Part shown: positions 16,386-24,102 of the stretch, one piece after another
How the letters are laid out: each line of letters begins with the position of its first letter
How positions within the stretch are numbered: position 1 is the first letter of the stretch
Source: JAAYGD01 sp964609995
GTDB lineage: Bacteria; Bacillota_I; Bacilli_A; RF39; UBA660
Assembly: GCA_964609995.1 (NCBI GenBank)
Contig: CAZSTI010000012.1
Span: 1 to 26,017 of the forward strand
DNA length: 26,017 nucleotides
Reading direction: 5' to 3'
Notes under the pieces: generated by a model
Seen by the model: the letters and a program-made list of their open reading frames with translations, nothing else
Databases searched by the model: none
Told to the model about the DNA's origin: nothing
Made by a program: the position numbers and the translations under genes

Positions 16386-16410
16386 TGTTATTAACATTAT
16401 ATTAATAACA
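16386..16410. promoter_or_regulatory. Candidate NrtR operator over the pncA -10 element
   Basis: Arms TGTTATTAA (16386-16394) and TTAATAACA (16402-16410) are perfect reverse complements around a 7-bp spacer CATTATA. The dyad centre (16398) falls inside the -10 hexamer of the operon promoter (16396-16401) and the repeat covers the expected transcription start. Binding of a dimeric repressor here would block RNA polymerase. The regulator is not shown by the sequence; NrtR encoded in the same operon is the natural candidate. Confidence 0.8.
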
Positions 16411-16424
16411 GGTTAATTTGTCAA
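16396..16424 (-). promoter_or_regulatory. Promoter of the NAD salvage operon
   Basis: On the minus strand TTGACA (16424-16419), exactly 17 bp, TATAAT (16401-16396): full consensus at both hexamers. The start site would be near 16389, giving a leader of about 35 nt before pncA. A perfect consensus is consistent with a gene set held down by a repressor. Confidence 0.92.
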
Positions 16425-16429
16425 TATGT

Positions 16430-16450
16430 TTTTAACATTTTGTTAATAAG
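16430..16450. promoter_or_regulatory. Second candidate operator copy
   Basis: This 21-bp segment matches 16389-16409 at 17 of 21 bases in the same orientation, and contains its own inverted repeat TTAACA (16432-16437), TTT, TGTTAA (16441-16446). The two copies are offset by 41 bp, about four helical turns, so bound dimers would sit on the same DNA face. It lies upstream of the operon -35 and near the presumed -35 region of the divergent gene at 16508. Confidence 0.65.
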
Positions 16451-16466
16451 ATTTAAATAGATGAAT

Positions 16467-16472
16467 TATAAT
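16467..16472 (+). promoter_or_regulatory. Candidate -10 of the nucleotidyltransferase gene
   Basis: TATAAT at 16467-16472 lies 35 bp before the ATG at 16508. No convincing -35 exists at 17 bp; that place (16444-16449) is inside the second operator copy, so this promoter may depend on or be blocked by the same regulator. Confidence 0.45.
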
Positions 16473-16507
16473 TATATTTATGATATTATATTTGAAAGGA
16501 GGTCTTA

Positions 16508-17401
16508 ATGAAAAAGACATTATTAATCTTAGCAGGAGGCATGGGTAGTAGGTTTGGAGGATTAAAGCAAATAGAACCAATTGGTCCTAATGGAGAATTC
16601 TTAATTCATTACTCTATATATGACGCTATTAAATCCGGATACAACAAAATTGTATTTATAATCAAAGAAGAAAATTATGAAATATTTAAAGAAAAAGTTG
16701 GAAACAAATTGGGGAAAGAAATTGAAGTACATTATGTATTTCAAAAAAACGATGAAATTAAAGCAAAAATAAATATCCCAGAAGATAGAACTAAGCCTTT
16801 GGGAACAGCTCACGCTATTTATTGTGCAAGAGATATTATCAAAGAGAACTTTACAATAATAAATGCAGATGATTTCTATGGAAGAGAATCATATGAATTA
16901 TTAAGTGACTTTATGGAACACAACAATAACGATTTCTCTATAGCTGGTTATTTATTAGGTAAAACTGTTACAGAGAGTGGTTCGGTAAAAAGAGGAGTTT
17001 GCATTCAAAAAGATTCAAAATTAATTGAATTAATTGAAAGTAACGTTGAAAAGACTGAAAAAGGATACAAAGCTAATGCTTTAAATGATAATAGAAATAT
17101 AAACGTTTCTTTTGATACATTAGTTTCAATGAATATGATTTCTTTTACTCCAAAATTACTTGATTATATTGAAGATAATATATTTGATTTTTTTAATAAT
17201 AATATGGATAAAATAGAAAAAATTGAATATTTAACAACTGAAGTAATGAATGAAATGCTTCAAAAAAAGTTGATTGAAATTTCTTTAATAAAAACACCTG
17301 CAAATTGGTTAGGTATGACTTATAAAGAGGACAAAGATATTGTTGAAAAAGAAATAAGGGATTTAATAAAAAAAGGAGTATACCCAAACATATTATTTTA
17401 A
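16508..17401 (+). CDS. Sugar-phosphate nucleotidyltransferase-like protein
   Basis: A 297-residue GT-A-fold nucleotidyltransferase. The N-terminal LILAGGMGSRFGGLKQ (6-21) is the G-x-G-x-R nucleotide-binding loop with downstream Lys. INADDFYG (118-125) supplies the metal-binding aspartates, and KPLGTAHAI precedes it. This resembles UTP/CTP-using sugar-phosphate nucleotidyltransferases, but the sugar cannot be read and no cell-wall or capsule gene is near. The ribosome binding site AAAGGAGGT fixes the start. It is divergent from the NAD operon across a 153-bp region with two operator copies, so it might belong to the same regulon. A terminator follows its stop codon. Confidence 0.88.
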   Translation: MKKTLLILAGGMGSRFGGLKQIEPIGPNGEFLIHYSIYDAIKSGYNKIVFIIKEENYEIFKEKVGNKLGKEIEVHYVFQKNDEIKAKINIPEDRTKPLGTAHAIYCARDIIKENFTIINADDFYGRESYELLSDFMEHNNNDFSIAGYLLGKTVTESGSVKRGVCIQKDSKLIELIESNVEKTEKGYKANALNDNRNINVSFDTLVSMNMISFTPKLLDYIEDNIFDFFNNNMDKIEKIEYLTTEVMNEMLQKKLIEISLIKTPANWLGMTYKEDKDIVEKEIRDLIKKGVYPNILF

Positions 17402-17403
17402 AA

Positions 17404-17430
17404 GAAGTTAATTACTTAACTTCTTTTTTT
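17404..17430. terminator. Bidirectional intrinsic terminator
   Basis: GAAGTTAA (17404-17411), loop TTAC, TTAACTTC (17416-17423), then seven T residues (17424-17430). It directly follows the stop of the plus-strand gene and encodes the last codons of the convergent minus-strand gene. On the minus strand the hairpin is followed by TTTT, so it can act both ways. Confidence 0.88.
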
Positions 17431-19340
17431 AATCTTATAAATCCAATTTTACTTTCTTTTATGAATTCTATTATGCTTTCTTCGTTACTATATTCTAATT
17501 CTATAAAAATATTGTATCCACCATCAAATGTTTTTTGATAGTAATTATTGTTATTTTTGTTAAATTCCAAATCGTAACTATCTTTTGATGTTACTTCTTT
17601 TATTTCGCCATAGATTGCTCTATCAATATCAATAAATTCTTTTGAAACGCTTGCATTTGGACCAATCATAACAAAATTTAAATTATAATCTTTTTTATAT
17701 ATATTTATAACATCTTTAATATGATTTAGTATTTCTTCATCAGAAATTTTAAAATTCAGAGATTTTACACATTCACTTAATCCTATAATTCCAATTCCTA
17801 AAAATCCATTTTTTATTGATTTTTTTATTTTTTCAGTGTGCTTTAATCCTTTAGAATCAACATAAATATTTTCTCCAATTAAAAACCTAAAATCAGATGC
17901 TTTTTTCTCGCTTTGAAAATTAAATCGTTCGATTAATTGATCCTTTACTATGTCTAATACATGTTCTAGTTCCGCAAAAAACATGTCTTTTGTTTCACCC
18001 AATTTACTGTTTTTAATTCCAATTCTAGCAAGATTAAAATATGTTTTTGATAAAAGTCCTCTTCCAGATATTGAAACATTATCTATTAAACAAGTTCCAT
18101 CACCGAAATAAAATATATTATAATCTTTTTCATAAAAATCTAGCTTGCAAAAACTAATCGAATATCCCTTTTCTAAGGTAGAACTTGCTAATACAAACAA
18201 ATCATAATTAAAATCTTTTTTATCATAATTTATTCCTTTTAATAAATTGAATGAAGTATTTATTTTTACTTTATCATCTAAAGACATTAAATAATTATTA
18301 GTAATCATTCTTCCTTCATAAGAAGTATCCAATCCAATACTTATTGTTAAATTATTATCACATATATATGTATGCAAAAAACCAAATAGAGATTTATATA
18401 ATATTTTTTCTGTAGATAATATTGAATTTTCATAGGCTTTTTCAATAATTAATTCTACTTGCTTAATTTTTTTACTATATCTATAATAAGTAGAAATATC
18501 AAATGAAATAGTATTTAACTTTAAGATATCTCTATTAATTGAATCCACATCTATAATCTCAATATATCCATTAAAATCTAAATACTCATATATCTTGATT
18601 TTGAATTCTTCTTTAAAAGTATTTAATAAAGATTCTTTTAACAATTCATCAAAATTAATCAACCCTTGATTTCCATATTGATCTTTAGAACAATTAATCA
18701 AATATAACTTAATGTATTCCAAACACGACACAATGTCATAATTACATTTATTATTTTTTTCTATAAGTTTATTAAAGTCTAATACAATAGAATCTAAAGA
18801 ACCAACTGGGTAATACTCAACATCAGATATATAAATTTGACCACTTTCGTGATATCCAATATATTTATTATTAATTAAATAAGCATAAGAAAACTCTTCA
18901 GATATTATCTTTCCATAATTCAATAATACTTCTATCGGTGTTTCATTATTTTTTATTTTTATATCTTGTTTTAAAGTTATTTTTTCTATTGCTTTTAACA
19001 ACTTATGTTGCTTTGGTTCTGACAAAAACATTTTTCTAGATTCTGACCTTTTATCTCTGTAATTAGAAAAAGATTCATAAACATCTTGATAAGATAATTT
19101 CATTAATATTTTTTCTATTATATCTTGTATTTCTTCTACTTTAATATATGCTTTTTCAAAATAATTATCATATATATCTTCTAATACAAAATTATATACT
19201 TTATTGATATCATCATCGGTATAGTTTTCTATGAACTCTTCTCTACTGTCAAAAGCTTTTTTTATCGCAATTGCGATTTTCTCACCATTAAAATCAACTT
19301 TCTTGTTGTCTCTTTTTAAAACCTTTAAACCCTCATTCAT
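17412..19340 (-). CDS. ATP-cone plus NrdD-like protein lacking the glycyl-radical end
   Basis: A 642-residue protein. Residues 4-95 are an ATP-cone (LKVLKRDNKKVDFNGEK, the nucleotide-sensing domain of ribonucleotide reductases). Residues 140-640 follow class III anaerobic reductase (NrdD) order: HESGQIYISDVEY like the GxIHIHDL block, GLDTSYEGR (336-344), NYDLFVLAS (378-386), GFLGIGIIGLSE (512-523) and FIDIDRAIYGEIKEVTSKD. It stops at IGFIRLKK, just where active NrdD continues into the four-Cys zinc ribbon and the RVxGY glycyl-radical loop; both are absent. The finger-loop MGCRT site reads YFGDGTC (411-417), so the catalytic cysteine is not clearly kept. This is probably a pseudo-reductase with a sensing or binding role. 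The ribosome binding site AAGGTGG supports the start; it follows htrA by 18 bases. Confidence 0.82.
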   Translation of the reverse strand: MNEGLKVLKRDNKKVDFNGEKIAIAIKKAFDSREEFIENYTDDDINKVYNFVLEDIYDNYFEKAYIKVEEIQDIIEKILMKLSYQDVYESFSNYRDKRSESRKMFLSEPKQHKLLKAIEKITLKQDIKIKNNETPIEVLLNYGKIISEEFSYAYLINNKYIGYHESGQIYISDVEYYPVGSLDSIVLDFNKLIEKNNKCNYDIVSCLEYIKLYLINCSKDQYGNQGLINFDELLKESLLNTFKEEFKIKIYEYLDFNGYIEIIDVDSINRDILKLNTISFDISTYYRYSKKIKQVELIIEKAYENSILSTEKILYKSLFGFLHTYICDNNLTISIGLDTSYEGRMITNNYLMSLDDKVKINTSFNLLKGINYDKKDFNYDLFVLASSTLEKGYSISFCKLDFYEKDYNIFYFGDGTCLIDNVSISGRGLLSKTYFNLARIGIKNSKLGETKDMFFAELEHVLDIVKDQLIERFNFQSEKKASDFRFLIGENIYVDSKGLKHTEKIKKSIKNGFLGIGIIGLSECVKSLNFKISDEEILNHIKDVINIYKKDYNLNFVMIGPNASVSKEFIDIDRAIYGEIKEVTSKDSYDLEFNKNNNNYYQKTFDGGYNIFIELEYSNEESIIEFIKESKIGFIRLKKEVK

Positions 19341-19358
19341 AATATACCACCTTATATA

Positions 19359-20447
19359 TTAGTTATCATTACCTACTAATGTTAAAGTATATTCACTTAT
19401 TTTTTTATCTCTATAAACAAATATTTTTAATTTATCTCCAACTTTGTATTTATATAATTCATATCGTAGTTGTGCTTTATTGTTAATTTCTTTATCACCA
19501 ATTTTTAATATAATATCTCCTTTTTTTAATCCTACTTTTTCTGCTGGAGAGTTTTCTGTTATATTAATTACAACCACACCATTTTCAATTTCTTCATCAA
19601 TTATAATACCTTCAAGAAACAACGAATAAACTTCACTAACATCTAACATTTCAATTCCAATAAATGGTCTAGATATTTCTCTTCCGTTTTCTAAATCTTC
19701 TACATATCTCATAGCGTCTTCAATTGGAATTGCAAAACCCATTCCTTCAACTTCACTTTGAACCAATTTTAAAGATGTAATTCCAATAACTTGACCCGCG
19801 ATATTAACTAACGGTCCTCCGCTATTCCCCGGATTAATTGCAGCATCAGTTTGAAGTACCCTAATCATTAAATCATTTGAGCTATAACTGCTTAAACTAA
19901 CAGTAATCATTCTGTCTTTTCCAGATAAAATACCTTTTGTAACTGTACCACTATACTCGCTACCCATAGGAGCCCCTACTGTAATTACTGTATTTCCAAG
20001 TTTAGTATTTTTGCTATTGCCTATTTCCGCTACTTTTTTAACCTTTTCTGATGAAATTGATAATACTGCAATATCTGATAAAACATCTTTTCCTAATATT
20101 TTAGCATCTATTTCTTTACCATCAGACAGCAAAATTTTAACTTGATTCCCATTTCCTATAACATGACTATTAGTCATAACATATCCATACTTATTATCTT
20201 TTTTATAAATAAACCCAGTTCCAGTACCAATCTTTCTATTATTTGAAAAAGATTCAACAACTACAACTGCATCATAAACTTTCTCTATTGCTTGTTCTAT
20301 AGCGGTTTCTTCAATTTTATATTCATTATTAACCTCAGTAATAGTTTTAGTCTTTAATGGAACATAACTTATTAATAAATACATTCCTATTGCACCTAAG
20401 AAAAATATTAATACAGATATTAAAATATACTTTTTATTTGATTTCAT
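19359..20447 (-). CDS. htrA: HtrA/DegP-family membrane-anchored serine protease
   Basis: A 362-residue protein with an N-terminal membrane anchor (about 7-28), a trypsin-like domain and one PDZ domain (about 255-360). The catalytic triad is His95 (TNSHVI), Asp125 (SDIAVL) and Ser209 (GNSGGPL). The active site should face outside the membrane, where the enzyme degrades or refolds damaged exported proteins. The ribosome binding site AGGAGG precedes the ATG. It starts 9 bases after the Abi-like gene, so the two are co-transcribed, an unusual partnership. No CtsR, CIRCE or CssR-type site is visible because there is no intergenic space. Confidence 0.95.
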   Translation of the reverse strand: MKSNKKYILISVLIFFLGAIGMYLLISYVPLKTKTITEVNNEYKIEETAIEQAIEKVYDAVVVVESFSNNRKIGTGTGFIYKKDNKYGYVMTNSHVIGNGNQVKILLSDGKEIDAKILGKDVLSDIAVLSISSEKVKKVAEIGNSKNTKLGNTVITVGAPMGSEYSGTVTKGILSGKDRMITVSLSSYSSNDLMIRVLQTDAAINPGNSGGPLVNIAGQVIGITSLKLVQSEVEGMGFAIPIEDAMRYVEDLENGREISRPFIGIEMLDVSEVYSLFLEGIIIDEEIENGVVVINITENSPAEKVGLKKGDIILKIGDKEINNKAQLRYELYKYKVGDKLKIFVYRDKKISEYTLTLVGNDN

Positions 20448-20456
20448 TTTATCCTC

Positions 20457-21386
20457 CTATAATAATATATCTCTCCAATTATCAACAAAACCTACTCTAT
20501 GTAATATTTTTGATAATGGAATTGATGATACTTTGCCATCTAACAAATCAATCTCATAACCTATTTCATAAACCAACAATCTAAATTCTTCTTCTGATAA
20601 TAAGTGTCTCATAATAATTAATACTGAGAAAAAATCGTTTTTTCCATATACATATTCATCATTTACTTTTGGAATTTTTAATATATTATGATATTCAGTA
20701 TTAGGAATATCTCTTTGAGTTTTGTGATCAAAAAGAATATCTTCATGTGCACATAAATTTCTATAATTAGCGGTTACTGATAAAAATATTTCCAAATCTT
20801 CAGAAGCAACATTATAATAATCTGCTATTTCTTTTTTATCTTCATCTTTTAAAATAGAATATAGTTCACTTATTATTCCAAATGATAAAACTTTAACCAT
20901 TATCCACATTGGAATATACCCATAATTTGTTATGTAATGTAGCGTTGCGCTGTGTTGTTTACTATTAATCTTAATTTGTCTTTTCATCTTTCCTATTACG
21001 TCATTTATTCTTCTTGATTTAGAATATTCTCTAGAAAAATTAGATGCTTTCAAATAATCCTTTTCTTTTATGCCATATTTTTTTGATAATATATAACTCA
21101 TAACTGATTTTATATTATTTTCTACGATTAATATATTCTTAAACATTATATTTCTAATGCTTCTATCGAATATAAAAAAAGCATACAATTCTTCAAAAGT
21201 TGTTCCATCAACAAAAACCCTATCATTTTGTGACTTATAAAATATATATCTATAACCATTAATGAAAAAATAGTTTTCTCTAAATAATATATTTTTTGCT
21301 TTTTCCTCATCCGTTATTATCAAACCCTTATTTTTTAATATAAGTATTTGTTGATCTAAAGTTTTAAATTCCTTTTTTGTTGCCAT
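20457..21386 (-). CDS. Abi_2 (AbiD/AbiF-type) HEPN protein
   Basis: A 309-residue protein resembling the Abi_2 family of phage abortive-infection proteins. It shows the N-terminal FFINGYRYIFYK segment (40-51), FDRSIRNIMFKNILIVENNIKS (73-94) and the HEPN RNase-type motif R209-N-L-C-A-H214 within NYRNLCAHE. Members are thought to act as RNA-cutting toxins triggered by phage; related type VIII/AbiF-like proteins can pair with RNA antitoxins. The start at 21386 (MATKK) is chosen over 21413 because GGTGA lies 5-6 nt before it. An extended -10 promoter is right upstream. It is the first gene of an Abi-htrA-NrdD-like transcription unit. Confidence 0.88.
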   Translation of the reverse strand: MATKKEFKTLDQQILILKNKGLIITDEEKAKNILFRENYFFINGYRYIFYKSQNDRVFVDGTTFEELYAFFIFDRSIRNIMFKNILIVENNIKSVMSYILSKKYGIKEKDYLKASNFSREYSKSRRINDVIGKMKRQIKINSKQHSATLHYITNYGYIPMWIMVKVLSFGIISELYSILKDEDKKEIADYYNVASEDLEIFLSVTANYRNLCAHEDILFDHKTQRDIPNTEYHNILKIPKVNDEYVYGKNDFFSVLIIMRHLLSEEEFRLLVYEIGYEIDLLDGKVSSIPLSKILHRVGFVDNWRDILL

Positions 21387-21401
21387 AGTATCACCATTAA
21401 A

Positions 21402-21410
21402 ATTATACCA
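21402..21410 (-). promoter_or_regulatory. Extended -10 promoter of the Abi-htrA unit
   Basis: On the minus strand TG-G-TATAAT, with TATAAT at 21407-21402. The -35 position is only A/T-rich. The start site would be about 9 bases before the Abi ATG, giving a very short leader. Confidence 0.6.
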
Positions 21411-21418
21411 CAAAAAAA

Positions 21419-21447
21419 TTGATTTTTTTAATAAAAAATTATATTAT
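21419..21447 (+). promoter_or_regulatory. Promoter of the phospholipase C-like gene
   Basis: TTGATT (21419-21424), 17 bp, TATTAT (21442-21447). The ribosome binding site GAGGAGA (21454-21460) lies within a few bases of the expected start site, again a minimal leader. Confidence 0.5.
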
Positions 21448-21463
21448 ATTTAAGAGGAGATTT

Positions 21464-22435
21464 ATGCCTAGTACTATAACACACGCCTATTTTGCAAATG
21501 ATGTATATAAAAAAATGAAAATAAAAAAATATATTGATTTGGATTTACTCAAGATATTTTCACAGGGTCCAGATATATTGTTTTTTTATTATTCTATTAA
21601 TTATTTTAAAACCAAAGAAATGAAAAAATTAAGTGAATATATGCATAGGAAGAATACTCAAGACTATTTTATTAATTTAATTACATATATAAAAAACAAT
21701 AAATTAGAAACCAATAAACAAGTTATGTCTTACCTATATGGTAATATCCTTCATTATACACTCGACTCTACTATTCATCCTTTCGTATTTTTTAAAACTG
21801 GAGTATATAACAAAAATAAAAAACATACGAAAAAATACAAAGGATTACATAGCGATATGGAAAAATATATTGATCTATATTTTCTAAGTACAAGAGAAAA
21901 AACAAATATAAGTAAAATAAAAATTTACAAAGATTTTTTTGAAATAAAAAAATTTAACGATGAAATAAATAATGCAATAAATTATACATTTGAAAAAACT
22001 TTTAATAAACACAATATGTCAATTTATTACTATAAGAGCATACTTATTATGAAATTTTTATATTATATTTTAAGATATGATCCATTTAAAATTAAATATG
22101 TAATATATAAAATTATAGATAAACTTTTCCCATTCTTTGATTTTAATTTTAAAACAATATCATATGGAGAGCCCTTATTAAATAAAGATTATTATTTTAA
22201 TAAAGAACATAGAGAATGGCACCATCCTTGTTCAAAAAAGGAACTATATAATTACTCTTTTTTTGATTTATATGATATTTCAATAAAAAAAGCATTATAT
22301 TTAATAAATGAAACTAATAAAATATTATATGGAAACAAAGAAATAGAATATTCAAAAGAACTATTTACTAATCTTTCATATGTTACTGGAAAAGATTGTA
22401 ATTCAAACTTATATAGTATTTATTATGAATTTTAA
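21464..22435 (+). CDS. Zinc-dependent phospholipase C family-like protein
   Basis: A 323-residue protein. MPSTITHAYF with His7, QGPDILFF (Asp37), GNILHYTLDSTIHPF (His97, Asp101, His105) and GLHSDMEKYID (His129, Glu133) form the His/Asp series that binds three zinc ions in the PF00882 phospholipase C/S1-P1 nuclease-like fold. No signal peptide is present, so it may be cytoplasmic and need not act on phospholipid. The start at 21464 is chosen over the longer frame from 21419, because GAGGAGA sits 3 nt before it. It is convergent with the CYTH gene, the two stop codons interleaving in one TTAA. Confidence 0.82.
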   Translation: MPSTITHAYFANDVYKKMKIKKYIDLDLLKIFSQGPDILFFYYSINYFKTKEMKKLSEYMHRKNTQDYFINLITYIKNNKLETNKQVMSYLYGNILHYTLDSTIHPFVFFKTGVYNKNKKHTKKYKGLHSDMEKYIDLYFLSTREKTNISKIKIYKDFFEIKKFNDEINNAINYTFEKTFNKHNMSIYYYKSILIMKFLYYILRYDPFKIKYVIYKIIDKLFPFFDFNFKTISYGEPLLNKDYYFNKEHREWHHPCSKKELYNYSFFDLYDISIKKALYLINETNKILYGNKEIEYSKELFTNLSYVTGKDCNSNLYSIYYEF

Positions 22436-23604
22436 TTCTTTGTATATTTAAAATGTTTTCCTATATAATCTGGATCATTAGTTATTTCTCTACCAAACCA
22501 TTTTGGTTTAACAAATAAAGACGATTCCTTAGAGTTTTCAAACTTTACTCTAGCTATATTTAATCCCTCAAATTTTTCCTCATATACATCTAGTATAATT
22601 ATTCTGTTTCTATATTTAATTGAATAACTAATTAGTTTATATATTGGATTATCTCCATTTATTCTTTTAAATTCATTATATCTATCTTTAGTTATTGTAA
22701 CAGAATAAGTATTTCTCGAAAAATCTGAGGACCCATTTTGGTTTTTTTCAATATTGTTATCTATAATTTTTGTTACAACCATATATTTATCATCACAATT
22801 TCTTATGCTTCTCTCAGCATTATCCTTTTCATTAGGAAACTGTAAGTAAAATTGCTCCCATGTGTGAAACTCAATTGTTTTTTTAATTATTTTGTTTTTT
22901 TCTTTATCATCAACTAAATATCTTCTTATTTTTTCTTTATCATAAGCTGTTTCTTCTTTATTTAATAACTCTTTAATTTTGTTTTTTTGTTTTATTATTG
23001 AAAAAATATTTGTTTTTTCTGAAATCAAGATATTTCTTAAAAAAACTTTATAATTATTATAATAATTCTCGTCAAAAAATCTTAGTTCTTCGTTTATTTT
23101 TCTAACACTTGAAAACAATATTAATAAAGAACTTATATGAAGTATAGTGTCTACTATTTGTGTAATACCTGCTGCTGCAGCACCATGTCTAGCAACTATT
23201 CCCATAGAAAAATAATCGAACATCATTGGAGCTATAACACCAACAATAATAAATATTATATTTCCCTTTGAATTATTCTTTATCTTATTTTTATTAAATA
23301 TATATTTAACATCTCTAATTATTACTTTTTTAAAAGAAATTAGTGGGTCAATTATTTTTTCGGTTTCTATTAGCCCTTTTATTACATCTATCAAGTCTTT
23401 AATAGCTTTTATTCTAAATACGGTCAACAATACTATTGCAATTATTGTCGCATTCTTAGCACCAACATAACTCGCTAAAATAGCGGCACCCATACGAAAA
23501 CCAAAATCGACAAAAAAAGGAACCAAATATGCTTGATATAGTTTACTTTTTATTTTTTTAAATTTTCTTATTATATAATTGTCTTGATTTATATATTCTT
23601 TCAT
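22432..23604 (-). CDS. Integral membrane protein with C-terminal degenerate CYTH-like domain
   Basis: A 390-residue protein. Hydrophobic segments lie at about 26-48, 52-68, 115-135 and 145-166, with a charged cytoplasmic-type region to 240. Residues 245-385 follow the CYTH/triphosphate tunnel pattern: RSIR, YSVTITK, KYRNRIIILDVYEEKFEGLNIARVKF and PKWFGREITNDPDY, the last being the hallmark W-x-G-x-E-V/I-T-x-D-x-x-Y. Key acidic residues look changed: no ExExK start is seen, and the usual EVEF strand reads RVKF (352-355), so triphosphatase or cyclase activity is doubtful. It could be a ligand-binding sensor. The start at 23604 (MKEYI) is supported by GGAGG 8 nt upstream; an in-frame ATG at 23619 is less likely. 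Confidence 0.78.
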   Translation of the reverse strand: MKEYINQDNYIIRKFKKIKSKLYQAYLVPFFVDFGFRMGAAILASYVGAKNATIIAIVLLTVFRIKAIKDLIDVIKGLIETEKIIDPLISFKKVIIRDVKYIFNKNKIKNNSKGNIIFIIVGVIAPMMFDYFSMGIVARHGAAAAGITQIVDTILHISSLLILFSSVRKINEELRFFDENYYNNYKVFLRNILISEKTNIFSIIKQKNKIKELLNKEETAYDKEKIRRYLVDDKEKNKIIKKTIEFHTWEQFYLQFPNEKDNAERSIRNCDDKYMVVTKIIDNNIEKNQNGSSDFSRNTYSVTITKDRYNEFKRINGDNPIYKLISYSIKYRNRIIILDVYEEKFEGLNIARVKFENSKESSLFVKPKWFGREITNDPDYIGKHFKYTKN

Positions 23605-23628
23605 ATTTATTTCCTCCATCCAATTAAT

Positions 23629-23637
23629 AGTATATCA
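23629..23637 (-). promoter_or_regulatory. Extended -10 promoter of the membrane/CYTH gene
   Basis: On the minus strand TG-A-TATACT, with TATACT at 23634-23629. No clear -35 is present; the place is taken by the rpsI terminator T tract. Confidence 0.4.
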
Positions 23638-23650
23638 TTAAATTCAATAT

Positions 23651-23677
23651 AAAAAAAACTATAGATAGTCTATAGTT
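23651..23677 (-). terminator. Intrinsic terminator of rplM-rpsI
   Basis: On the minus strand AACTATAGA (23677-23669), loop CTA, TCTATAGTT (23665-23657), then a T run (23656-23651). It lies 5 bases after the rpsI stop and separates the ribosomal operon from the downstream membrane/CYTH gene. Confidence 0.9.
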
Positions 23678-23681
23678 ATTT

Positions 23682-24101
23682 TTATCTTTTACTAAATTGT
23701 GGTGCTCTACGAGCTTTTTTAAGTCCGTATTTTTTACGTTCTTTCTTTCTAGAATCTCTTGTAACTAAACCATTTGATTTTAATATTTTTCTAAAAGAAG
23801 TATCACTAGTTGGGTCTGTATTTTCATCATACTTTAATAGTGCTCTAGTAATACCTAAACGTATTGCGCCTGTTTGTCCAGAGAAACCACCACCATAAGT
23901 ACTTACTTCAATATCAAATTTATCTCTAGTATTTGTTAAATCTAAAGGTTGACACAAATCTAATACTAATGTTGGAAATGGTAAATATTCATTCATGTCT
24001 CTATTATTAATAGTTATTTTACCTTTTCCAGGTGTTATTCTAACTCTAGCTATAGATGATTTACGACGTCCTGTTCCAATATATACTTTATTCTCTGCCA
24101 T
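23682..24101 (-). CDS. rpsI: 30S ribosomal protein S9
   Basis: A 139-residue S9. It has GTGRRKSSIARVR near the N-terminus, YGGGFSGQTGAIRLGI in the middle and the basic tail ending PQFSKR, which reaches the ribosomal P-site tRNA. Length is near normal for Bacillota. AGGTGAATT precedes the start, 1 base after the rplM stop, the conserved rplM-rpsI order. Confidence 0.98.
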   Translation of the reverse strand: MAENKVYIGTGRRKSSIARVRITPGKGKITINNRDMNEYLPFPTLVLDLCQPLDLTNTRDKFDIEVSTYGGGFSGQTGAIRLGITRALLKYDENTDPTSDTSFRKILKSNGLVTRDSRKKERKKYGLKKARRAPQFSKR

Positions 24102-24102
24102 T

